Part shown: one piece after another, positions 16,756-24,398 of the stretch
Layout: the number at the start of each line of letters is the position of its first letter
Position numbering within the stretch: position 1 is the first letter of the stretch
From: Agrobacterium tumefaciens
GTDB lineage: Bacteria > Pseudomonadota > Alphaproteobacteria > Rhizobiales > Rhizobiaceae
NCBI RefSeq assembly: GCF_009649785.1
Contig: NZ_WJOK01000034.1
Span: 1-49,529, forward strand
Direction: 5' to 3'
Length of the DNA: 49,529 nucleotides
The notes under the pieces: model-generated
The model's input: only the letters and a program-made list of their open reading frames with translations
Databases searched by the model: none
Told to the model about the DNA's origin: nothing
Program-made: the position numbers and the translations under genes

Positions 16756-18983
16756 GCGGTTTTCTCCTGAGCGAGAGGAACGGAGGACGCGGACGGCAGT
16801 CCCGCGACGCGGTTTTCGCGGCGCAGGCGACGCTCGCCTACAATGAGCTGGAAGCCGGTGATAACAGTGATCATCACCACGATCAGCATGGAGGAATAGG
16901 CAATGGCCACACCGTATTCACCGTTTTCGACGAGACCGACGATGTAGGAGGTCGCCATGTTGTACTGGGCGCTGACGAGGAAGATGACGGCGCTGATCGA
17001 GGTAATCGCTCGGACGAAGGAGTAGACCAGAGCCGCCGTGATCGCCGGGCGCAGCAGTGGCAGGATCACTTTCCTGATCGTGCGGAAACTGTCGGCGCGC
17101 AGCGTCAGCGAGGCCTCATCGAGGCTTTTGTCGAGTTGGCTCATTGCCGCAATGCCGCCGCGCACGCCGACCGGCATGTTGCGGAAGACGAAGCAGGCGA
17201 TCAGGATCAGCGCCGATCCCGTCATTTCCACCGGCGGCAGGTTGAAGGCCATGATGTAGCTGACGCCGATGACTGTTCCGGGAATGGCAAAGCTCATCAT
17301 CAGGGCAAATTCGAAGATGTTCCGACCGGCAAACTTCTGCCGCACTATGATATAGGCCGTCAGCAGACCGACGGCAGCGGTCAGCGGCGCCGACACCAGC
17401 GCGATCTCCATGGTCGTCCAGAACGAGTTCCAGGCAACACCGGTCCAGGCGATCGAGCCGTTGGAGAAGCCGACGGAGAACGCGCGGATGTAGTGGTCGA
17501 GCGTCAGCGAATTGTCCAGACCCCAGGTCTTCACGAAACCGCCGACGAGGATCATGCCGTACACGACGATGGTGAAGACCATCCACGGCACGACGACGGC
17601 ATGGACACCAATGGACAGGCCGCGTGGCAGCGCGATATGCGCGCCGCTGTCGCCCTTGCCGGTAACCGTGGCGAAGTTCTTGCCGGCCAGCCAGAAACGC
17701 TGGGCGAGGAAGGCCGAAAGCGTGAAGCACAGGAGGATAATGGCGAGAACAGCGGCGCGTGAAGGGTCGTTCTGCGAACCGACAACGGCAAAGAAGATTT
17801 CCGTCGACAGCACCCCATGCGTGCCACCAAGCACCAGCGGATTGCCGAAATCCGCCATGCTTTCGATGAAGCCGATGAGAAACGCATTGGCGAGACCCGG
17901 CTTCATCAGCGGCAGCGACACCCGCCAGAAGGTGCGCCAGCGGTCGGCGCGAAGCGTTTGCGACGCCTCCTCCATCGACGGGCTGACACCTTCGACGACA
18001 CCGATCAGCACCAGGAAGGATATCGGCGTGAAGGAGAGAACCTGCGCGATCCATATGCCGGTCATGCCGTAAAGCCAGCGGCCGGGTTCGATGCCGAAGA
18101 GATAGGAAAGCCATTCGGTGACGACACCGGCGCGGCCAAAGAGCAGCGTCAGGGCAAGACCGATGACGAAAGGCGGCGTTATGATCGGCAGAACCGTCAG
18201 AAGGCGCAGGCCCTTCTTGAACGGAAAACGGGTGCGGGTGGCGACGAGCGCGAAACCCAACCCAAGCACTGTGGAGCCGAAGGCGGTCATCAAGGCGAGG
18301 AAGAGCGTTCGCCAGGCAACGCCGCAGCGCTCTTCACCCGTGACACAGCCAAGGCTCCAGATTCCGGGATCCTTGATATTGCGGATGAAGCCATCGGCAT
18401 TGAAAGAGCCATCGAAATCCTGAACGGATGCGATCAGCATGCTGCCGATCGGATAGAACACGAAAACGGTAACGAGGAAGGCCAGAATGGAAATCGAGCC
18501 GACGACAAAGGCATCGCCCTTCATCACGCCGCGTTCGGCAAGCCCGAAGGCAAAGAAAAGCACAAAGACCAGCGACATGACGACGGCACCGGCGCCCATG
18601 GCGGGCTGGCCATCGGAAAGCACGCCGAACAGGTTTTCACTGACACTCCATGTCCAGCCGGTAAAGCCGATCGCCAATCCCTGCAAAATCAGAACCACGA
18701 GACCGGCAGCACCAATCCACGCAAGCAGCTTGCCCCGCAGCATCGGATCGCCGATCGGGCGGACAAGGCATCCGGCGAGGAAAAACAGGCCGGCACCGGC
18801 AAGCCAGGGTTTTCCATAAACCAATATTTGCAGCACACCGGGCGCATTGCTGGGGGAAGAGAGAAACTCAGACAGCCAGCGGAAGCTGAAGAAGCCGCCT
18901 TCAATGCGATACCAGGGAAGAAAAACCAGGGCAAAAGCCCCGAGCGCCAGGACAATGTTCAGCCTGCGATTGCCACGTGTCAT
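16752..18983 (-). CDS. afuB: Fused ABC permease, AfuB/FbpB-like
   Basis: A 743-residue inner-membrane permease carrying two complete binding-protein-dependent transport modules in one chain. The EAA-type coupling loops are visible as EASQTLRADRWRTFWRVSLPLMKPG in the first half and EASLTLRADSFRTIRKVILPLLRPA in the second. The N-terminal region before the first module has several additional hydrophobic segments (residues about 10-175), longer than in classical FbpB. It is coupled to the ATPase gene and separated from the binding-protein gene by a strong hairpin. Substrate as discussed for the binding protein: anionic sugar phosphate or ferric ion. Confidence 0.87.
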   Translation of the reverse strand: MTRGNRRLNIVLALGAFALVFLPWYRIEGGFFSFRWLSEFLSSPSNAPGVLQILVYGKPWLAGAGLFFLAGCLVRPIGDPMLRGKLLAWIGAAGLVVLILQGLAIGFTGWTWSVSENLFGVLSDGQPAMGAGAVVMSLVFVLFFAFGLAERGVMKGDAFVVGSISILAFLVTVFVFYPIGSMLIASVQDFDGSFNADGFIRNIKDPGIWSLGCVTGEERCGVAWRTLFLALMTAFGSTVLGLGFALVATRTRFPFKKGLRLLTVLPIITPPFVIGLALTLLFGRAGVVTEWLSYLFGIEPGRWLYGMTGIWIAQVLSFTPISFLVLIGVVEGVSPSMEEASQTLRADRWRTFWRVSLPLMKPGLANAFLIGFIESMADFGNPLVLGGTHGVLSTEIFFAVVGSQNDPSRAAVLAIILLCFTLSAFLAQRFWLAGKNFATVTGKGDSGAHIALPRGLSIGVHAVVVPWMVFTIVVYGMILVGGFVKTWGLDNSLTLDHYIRAFSVGFSNGSIAWTGVAWNSFWTTMEIALVSAPLTAAVGLLTAYIIVRQKFAGRNIFEFALMMSFAIPGTVIGVSYIMAFNLPPVEMTGSALILIACFVFRNMPVGVRGGIAAMSQLDKSLDEASLTLRADSFRTIRKVILPLLRPAITAALVYSFVRAITSISAVIFLVSAQYNMATSYIVGLVENGEYGVAIAYSSMLIVVMITVITGFQLIVGERRLRRENRVAGLPSASSVPLAQEKTA

Positions 18984-19022
18984 GGCCGACCTCGCTTATT
19001 TCATGCCGATGAAAGAACGGCG

Positions 19023-19052
19023 GGCATCCCGGCTTTCAAAAGCCGGGATGCC
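19023..19052. terminator. Intercistronic hairpin between afuA and afuB
   Basis: A perfect 14-bp inverted repeat (GGCATCCCGGCTTT / AAAGCCGGGATGCC) with a 2-base loop lies between the binding-protein and permease genes. There is no T tract. Such hairpins after binding-protein genes typically attenuate transcription or stabilise the upstream mRNA. Confidence 0.6.
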
Positions 19053-19069
19053 GATCGCCGGAGTTCAGA

Positions 19070-20095
19070 TCAGTTTGCGACTGCACCGACCTCGCGGTCC
19101 CAGCGTTCCAGCAGCGCCTTGCGCTTGGCCGGGTCGCCATAGGTCTTGAAGTCGTAGTCGATGAGCTTGATGTCCTCGAACTTCGGCGCTTCCTTCGGCA
19201 CTTCCGCGGTCTTGTTGGATGGAAGCTGGAAGGACTTGGCGTCCTTCATGCGTGACTGGACCTCTGGCTTCAGCGCCCAGTCGTACCAGGTCTTGGCATT
19301 TTCGAGGTTGCGGGCACCCTTGATGATCGACATGGAGCCAATTTCGTAGCCGGTACCTTCGCAGGGTGCGATGGACTTGACGGGGAAACCTTCCGCTGTC
19401 TGCGCCACGGCATCATGCATGAAGACGATGCCGAGTGCCGTCTCGCCACGCGCTGCCGCCTTCACCGGCGCGGAGCCGGACTTGGTATATTGCGAGATGT
19501 TGGCGTTGAGCTTCTTCAGATAATCGATCGCCTGGTCTTCGCCCATGATCTGCACGAGCGAGGCAAGCGCCGTATAGGCTGTGCCCGAAGAGTTGGGATT
19601 GGCGATCTGGATTTCGCCCTTCAGTTCCGGTGCCAGCAGATCGGCCCAGCACTTCGGCTCCTTGTAACCCTTGGATTTGAAGATTTCGGTGTTGTAACCC
19701 CAGCCCAGCGCGCCGGCATAAACGCCGACGGTTCTGTAACCGGTGCTTTCCGCCTGTTTGACGGCCCAGTCCTGCAGCTGATCCAGCATCGGCGACTTGT
19801 ATTCGAGCGTCAGGTTTTCGGAGGCCGCCTGCATGTGCGGATCGCCGGTGCCGGCCCACCAGATATCGGTCTTCGGGTTGCGGGCTTCCGCACGCACCTT
19901 GGCATAAGTTTCGCCGGAAGACAGGCGAACCATATTGACCTTGATGTCATGCGACTTTTCGAAATCGCCCTTCATCTGTTCGCAGATGACGACATCGGCA
20001 GAGCATATCAGGTTAAGCTCGCCTGCCGCCTGCACCGATGTGGTGCCGAGTGCCGTACCGGCAAAAAGCAATGTGGAAAGTATCGTCAGTCGCAT
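19070..20095 (-). CDS. afuA: Periplasmic binding protein, AfuA-like
   Basis: A 341-residue extracellular binding protein with a clear signal peptide (MRLTILSTLLFAGTALG..., cleavage near VQA-AGELN). The mature chain has the AfuA/FbpA-type segments WWAGTGDPHMQAA, LGWGYNTE, YTKSGSAPVKAAARGE and APCEGTGYEIGSMSIIKGA. An AGGAGG site precedes the ATG. It belongs with the permease and ATPase downstream. The family is annotated as ferric-binding, yet no run of tyrosine ligands typical of FbpA is obvious, while the characterised AfuA binds glucose-6-phosphate and fructose-6-phosphate. A second binding protein, clearly paralogous, is encoded 117 bp upstream. Confidence 0.85.
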   Translation of the reverse strand: MRLTILSTLLFAGTALGTTSVQAAGELNLICSADVVICEQMKGDFEKSHDIKVNMVRLSSGETYAKVRAEARNPKTDIWWAGTGDPHMQAASENLTLEYKSPMLDQLQDWAVKQAESTGYRTVGVYAGALGWGYNTEIFKSKGYKEPKCWADLLAPELKGEIQIANPNSSGTAYTALASLVQIMGEDQAIDYLKKLNANISQYTKSGSAPVKAAARGETALGIVFMHDAVAQTAEGFPVKSIAPCEGTGYEIGSMSIIKGARNLENAKTWYDWALKPEVQSRMKDAKSFQLPSNKTAEVPKEAPKFEDIKLIDYDFKTYGDPAKRKALLERWDREVGAVAN

Positions 20096-20212
20096 GGTTA
20101 TCCTCCTGTAGCTTGCGTCTGAATGGTTCGGCAGTCCACAAACATGGCGCTGCCGGTCGCGGCATCTTGTGCTGCCACGCTGTCTGTATTTTCGGTCTTG
20201 GATTGCTGACCC

Positions 20213-21226
20213 CTACTGGCTCGGGTGAATTTCGTTGTCGAAGCGGCTTAACAATCGACTTCGCTCTTCGGGTTGGCCAAAGGTGGCGAAGTCGTAATCC
20301 ACCATCTTGATCATCGATATATCGGGCGCCGTCAGCGGCAATGTCGCCCGGGCGTTGGATGGCACCTGGTTCTGCCCCGCCTTTGCCCCGGTCGCCTGTC
20401 CTTCCGGGGTCAGCGCGAATTCAACGAAGGCCTGCGCCAGCGCATCGTTGTGGTTGCCCTTGACTATGCTGACCGCACCGATCTCGTAACCGGTTCCCTC
20501 GCAAGGGGCGACGATCACCAGCGGAAAGCCTTCGATCTTCTGTGTCACGGCGTCATGCATGAAGGAAATCCCGATTAGAACCTCCCCCCGCGCCGCCGCC
20601 TTTACGGGCGCCGAGCCGACCTTGGTGTAACTCACCACATTCTGGTTAAGCTTGCCCATGAAACTGAAAGCCTCCTCCTCGCCAAAGAGCTGGACAAGCG
20701 TGGCAAGCATGGTGAAGGCCGTGCCCGAATAGTTCGGGTTGCCGGTCTGGATATGGCCGCGATAAATCTCCTTCGCCAGATCCTTCCAGCATGTCGGGGC
20801 CGGCAGATTGTTCTTGGCAAGCAGTTCCGAATTATAGGCAAAACCGAGCGCACCGGCATAGATTCCGGCCGATTTCGATCCCGACATCGCATTGAAATTC
20901 TGCGCCCATGGCAGCAGATCCTGCTGATGGGCGGGCTGATACTCTTCCAGAAGGCCTTCCGAACCCGCCTGCAAATGAGTGTCGCCTGTACCGCCCCACC
21001 AGACGTCGACAGTCGGATGGGCGCGTTCGGCACGAATCTGATCGAGGATTTCGCCGGTGCTCTTGCGAACCATCGAAATCTCGACCCCCATCCGCGCTTC
21101 GAAAGCCCGCTGCATGGTCACGCACCAAGCCTCGTCGACGCCGCACAGGACGTTCAACTTCGTCGCGGCCATGCCATGCCCTGCGCCGAAGGCCATGCTC
21201 GCCGCAAGTGCGGTCAATGCTCTCAA
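20213..21226 (-). CDS. Second AfuA-like binding protein, possible sensor partner
   Basis: A 337-residue periplasmic binding protein, paralogous to the one downstream throughout (WWGGTGDTHLQAG, SYTKVGSAPVKAAARGE, APCEGTGYEIGAVSIVKG). The start is a TTG with GGGAGG five bases before it; the signal peptide runs to about residue 20 (GMA-ATKLNVL). It is divergent from a two-component system, 199 bp away. In Staphylococcus HptRSA, a binding protein annotated as ferric (HptA) partners a kinase and regulator to sense hexose phosphate; the layout here is similar. So it may serve sensing rather than, or as well as, transport. That role is inferred from position. Confidence 0.8.
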   Translation of the reverse strand: MRALTALAASMAFGAGHGMAATKLNVLCGVDEAWCVTMQRAFEARMGVEISMVRKSTGEILDQIRAERAHPTVDVWWGGTGDTHLQAGSEGLLEEYQPAHQQDLLPWAQNFNAMSGSKSAGIYAGALGFAYNSELLAKNNLPAPTCWKDLAKEIYRGHIQTGNPNYSGTAFTMLATLVQLFGEEEAFSFMGKLNQNVVSYTKVGSAPVKAAARGEVLIGISFMHDAVTQKIEGFPLVIVAPCEGTGYEIGAVSIVKGNHNDALAQAFVEFALTPEGQATGAKAGQNQVPSNARATLPLTAPDISMIKMVDYDFATFGQPEERSRLLSRFDNEIHPSQ

Positions 21227-21331
21227 CTGAGCCTCCCTGCTTGGAACCTCCCCGTTCCAATCTCCGCCATTAGCATGTCACATCCTGACCGCACCGCAAT
21301 CGAAGAATGGTTACCAATCTTTCCGAACAAG

Positions 21332-21358
21332 ATTACAGATATTACAAATATGACAGGG
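21332..21358 (+). promoter_or_regulatory. Three 9-bp direct repeats, candidate regulator site
   Basis: ATTACAGAT, ATTACAAAT and ATGACAGGG follow one another without gaps in the divergent promoter region. OmpR-family regulators bind short direct repeats of this kind, and the gene immediately downstream encodes one. Confidence 0.4.
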
Positions 21359-21425
21359 CGGATAACCAGCTAGGCTTTGAAGATCGCGTCTGCCGCGCCT
21401 ATGATGATGGCGGGAGGAATACGCA

Positions 21426-22166
21426 GTGCTTAATCAGAAGGTTCGCATTCTGATCGTCGAGGACGATCCGGATATGGCAGAGCTTATCTCGGACCTCGTC
21501 GAGGCCGAGGGCTGGCTGCCCACCTGCGCGCGCTCCGCCGAGGAAGCGGACGAGATATTGGCGAAGGACGTGATGCAGCTGGTGCTCGTGGACCACAACT
21601 TGCCCGGCACCTCCGGCCGCACCTTTGCCCAGAGACTACGCAGCAAGGTCGATATCGGCATCGTCATGGTAACGGCTGCCGGCAGCGCCGCCGACCGGGT
21701 TCTCGGCCTGGAAACAGCGGCCGACGATTATGTCGTCAAACCCTTCGAACCGATCGAACTCACGGCACGGATCAAGGCCGTTCTGCGCCGGACGATCCCC
21801 TCCTTAAAGCAGGAAAAGGACAGCGAGCGCGACCACGGCCGGGCAGCATTGCTCCTCAGCGACTGGGCGATTGATCTCAATGCCCGACAGGCGGTCTGCC
21901 TGACCGATCGCAGCAGAACGCTGACAAGTGCCGAATTCGCACTTCTGGAAATTCTGGCCGAAACGCCCAACCAGCCCGTCAGTCGCTCCCAGATCCTCGA
22001 CAGGCTGGGCTCGGAAAGCGACCGCTATATCGATAGAAACGTCGATGTGCTGGTGCTGCGGCTGAGGCGCAAGATCGAGCGAAACCCCGATCTGCCGCGT
22101 CACATCAAGACGCGGCGCGGCAGGGGTTATGTGCTCCACACCGACGAGGGCGAGCTTTCTCCGTGA
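21426..22166 (+). CDS. OmpR-family response regulator
   Basis: A 246-residue DNA-binding response regulator. The receiver has E12-D13-D14, phospho-acceptor D56 in LVLVDHNLPGTSG and the lysine of DDYVVKPFEPIEL. The C-terminal winged helix includes LTSAEFALLEILAETPNQPV and the recognition segment YIDRNVDVLVLRLRRKIE. The start is GTG with GGGAGGA seven bases before it. Its stop overlaps the start of the kinase gene (GTGA). It probably controls the divergent binding-protein/transporter genes. The candidate site is the triple repeat upstream. Confidence 0.9.
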   Translation: MLNQKVRILIVEDDPDMAELISDLVEAEGWLPTCARSAEEADEILAKDVMQLVLVDHNLPGTSGRTFAQRLRSKVDIGIVMVTAAGSAADRVLGLETAADDYVVKPFEPIELTARIKAVLRRTIPSLKQEKDSERDHGRAALLLSDWAIDLNARQAVCLTDRSRTLTSAEFALLEILAETPNQPVSRSQILDRLGSESDRYIDRNVDVLVLRLRRKIERNPDLPRHIKTRRGRGYVLHTDEGELSP

Positions 22167-24277
22167 TCAGCCGCTCCTTCCTTTCCTCGATCGCCTTTCG
22201 CCTGCCCTTTGCGATCGTCTTCATCTGCATCCTCGTCTTCAGCCTATCCGCCATCGCCATCTACGGCCTGCAACGCGCCCGCGATGAAATGGCCGCCTAC
22301 GGCCTGCAGGCCTTTTCCAGCCTTGCCAAGGCATCGCTGGTTTCGCGGCAGGTCTCCGACCTCGTCTCGAGCGCACCTTTCCTGATGAATGCCGCCTCGC
22401 CCTATCGCGTCTCCAGCGAAAGCCGGTCCGTGGTCCAGCAGGTCGATATCCTGCTGGAGATGACAGGGCCAGGCAACGGTGATCGGGTCGCCCGCGGCTT
22501 TGCCAACGAGCGCATCGTCGAACTCCTTGAATTGATCAGAACACAGACGCTGGATCTGGCAAAGGATGCCGATGCGGCGCAGGGCCACAAGGCGGAAGCG
22601 GCAGCCGCGCTTGGCGAAATTGCCACGGGTCGCGGCATCACCGATCCCGAACTGCGCCGGCGGATGAACGGCATCGTGCAGGCCGCATCCGCATCCGACA
22701 GCCTCTTCCAGCTTGGTGAACTGCGCCGCCGCTATGTTGCCGAAACCACCGCGCGCCAGGAAGGTTATCCCGGAGAGCGGCTCCCCGTGGCCGAGCTGCA
22801 ACCCTATGAGCGGGTCTTTGAAGCGCAGAGCCGTTACCTCTTGGAAATGTTTGCGATCCGCGCCTCGGTGTCGCGGCTTCACATTGTGTCGCGCGATCTG
22901 TCCCATGTCACCGAAACCCAGAGCGATGCGGTTGCCCGCAGCCTCAACGAGGACCTGATCTCGACCTCGGACGCTCTGAGCCGCCTATTGGTCATCGTCG
23001 CAGTCGCTTCGCTTCTGGTTCTGGTCATGGCAACATTCTCGATTCGATCGGTGATGCGTGTCTCACGCGGGATCGCGACGCTTTCCAACGGCATGAACGC
23101 GCTCGCCAAGGGTGAAAAGGATGTCGGCCCGCCATCCTATACCGGATCGGAGACGGAACTGATCCGCCTGCTCGATGCTTTCCGGGCTTTCCATGACAGC
23201 GTCGATCGTGTCTCCCGCCTGCGGCGCACGGCGGAAGCGGCGGCCCGAACCATCCGCTCGACCTTCCGCAACATGAATGAGGGAATAGCGCTGTTCGATC
23301 CGACCGGTCGGCCGATCACCATGAACCGCCGGATCATAGAACTTGTCGGTCGTTCTGGCTCGTCGCGTAAGCTGCCGCTTCGCCGTTTTGTCGAACCGAT
23401 ACCGGAGATCGATCCCGCACTGTTCCCTTTCGAGAGCGGCCGAGGCGAGTTGATGGACCGGGCAGTCGTGCGCCATCGCACTGGAGATCAACGAGTGATC
23501 GAAGTATCGATGTCACGCCAGCCGGATGGCGGTATCGTGCTGCTCGCCCGGGATGTAACTTCTCTCGATCGTCAGGAGGCGGAGGCCGCAAAAGCCCAGA
23601 GGCTTGATGGCATCATGCGCATGACCCATCAGGTCAGTCATGAAGTGGGCAACATGATCGGCATCATCACCGGCAGCCTCGGCCTGCTGGAGCGCGAAAC
23701 TGGTTTCAACGATCGCCAGAAACGCCACATCGCCCGTATCCGCAAGGCGGCGGATCGCGGCCGTTCTCTGGCCAGCAGCATGCTGACCATCGGCAGCCAG
23801 CAGCCCATTCATCCGAGCTGCATCAACGTCGCAAACCTGCTGCGCGGCATGGCCGATATCCTTGAGATTGCAGTCGGCCCGAAATGCCGGATTGCGCTGG
23901 AGATTGACGAGGATCTTCCCTCGATTGCGCTAGACCCTGCCCTCCTCGAGCAGTCCATCCTCAACCTTTGCCTGAATGCGGCAGCGGCCATGCCCGATGG
24001 TGGCCTGATCTCGATCAGCGCCGCTTCCGAGAAGGATGCACTTGTGATCGCCGTCACCGACGAGGGGATGGGCATGACGCCCGAGGCGGTGGACAAGGCC
24101 TTCGAGCCCTATTTCACCACTCGGCAGGAACACGGCGGGGCAGGCCTCGGCCTTGCAATGGTCTACGGCTTCGTCCGGCAGAGCGGCGGCGAGGCGCATA
24201 TCAGCTCAATGCCGGGCGATGGCGCAAGGGTACAACTGACTTTTCCAGTAGGCGCCGACCACGGCCAGATTCGATAA
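22163..24277 (+). CDS. Sensor histidine kinase with TorS-like periplasmic domain and PAS
   Basis: A 704-residue inner-membrane kinase. An N-terminal membrane helix (about 15-37), a helical periplasmic domain of about 240 residues resembling TorS-type sensors, a second membrane helix near 275-293, a HAMP linker, a PAS-like domain (FRNMNEGIALFDPTGRPITM, about 370-460), then the kinase core. The phospho-acceptor is H493 in QVSHEVGNMIGI; the N box is LNLCLNAAAAMP, G1 is DEGMGM and G2 is HGGAGLGLAMVYG. TorS-type domains sense through a periplasmic binding protein, which fits the adjacent second AfuA-like protein. The GTG start overlaps the regulator stop. Confidence 0.88.
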   Translation: MISRSFLSSIAFRLPFAIVFICILVFSLSAIAIYGLQRARDEMAAYGLQAFSSLAKASLVSRQVSDLVSSAPFLMNAASPYRVSSESRSVVQQVDILLEMTGPGNGDRVARGFANERIVELLELIRTQTLDLAKDADAAQGHKAEAAAALGEIATGRGITDPELRRRMNGIVQAASASDSLFQLGELRRRYVAETTARQEGYPGERLPVAELQPYERVFEAQSRYLLEMFAIRASVSRLHIVSRDLSHVTETQSDAVARSLNEDLISTSDALSRLLVIVAVASLLVLVMATFSIRSVMRVSRGIATLSNGMNALAKGEKDVGPPSYTGSETELIRLLDAFRAFHDSVDRVSRLRRTAEAAARTIRSTFRNMNEGIALFDPTGRPITMNRRIIELVGRSGSSRKLPLRRFVEPIPEIDPALFPFESGRGELMDRAVVRHRTGDQRVIEVSMSRQPDGGIVLLARDVTSLDRQEAEAAKAQRLDGIMRMTHQVSHEVGNMIGIITGSLGLLERETGFNDRQKRHIARIRKAADRGRSLASSMLTIGSQQPIHPSCINVANLLRGMADILEIAVGPKCRIALEIDEDLPSIALDPALLEQSILNLCLNAAAAMPDGGLISISAASEKDALVIAVTDEGMGMTPEAVDKAFEPYFTTRQEHGGAGLGLAMVYGFVRQSGGEAHISSMPGDGARVQLTFPVGADHGQIR

Positions 24278-24321
24278 GCCCCGAGAAGGCCTTCCAGGGG
24301 GAGAGGAATTCGTCAACCAAT

Positions 24322-24347
24322 TGAGTTGTTAACTCCCGATCAACTCA
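24322..24347. promoter_or_regulatory. Inverted repeat before the chemosensory-like gene
   Basis: TGAGTTG and CAACTCA form a perfect 7-bp inverted repeat with a 12-base loop, 52 bp before the start of the 581-residue protein. A near-match to a CtrA box (TTAA-N7-TCAA, 24329-24343) overlaps it. Either could be regulatory; neither is certain. Confidence 0.3.
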
Positions 24348-24398
24348 GAATATTCACTGTCCGTTTCTTCCTGCTCTCTAGGATCACGCCATCCGAGT

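Noticed and set aside
17817..19142. 441-codon frame opposite the AfuB-like permease
   Set aside because: Antisense shadow with a charged, low-complexity product, while the minus strand encodes an obvious two-module permease.
15694..21226. Ferric iron uptake as the firm function of the transporter
   Set aside because: The family label comes from FbpABC, but AfuABC relatives carry hexose phosphates, and the sequence shows no clear iron-binding tyrosine pair, so the substrate is left open.
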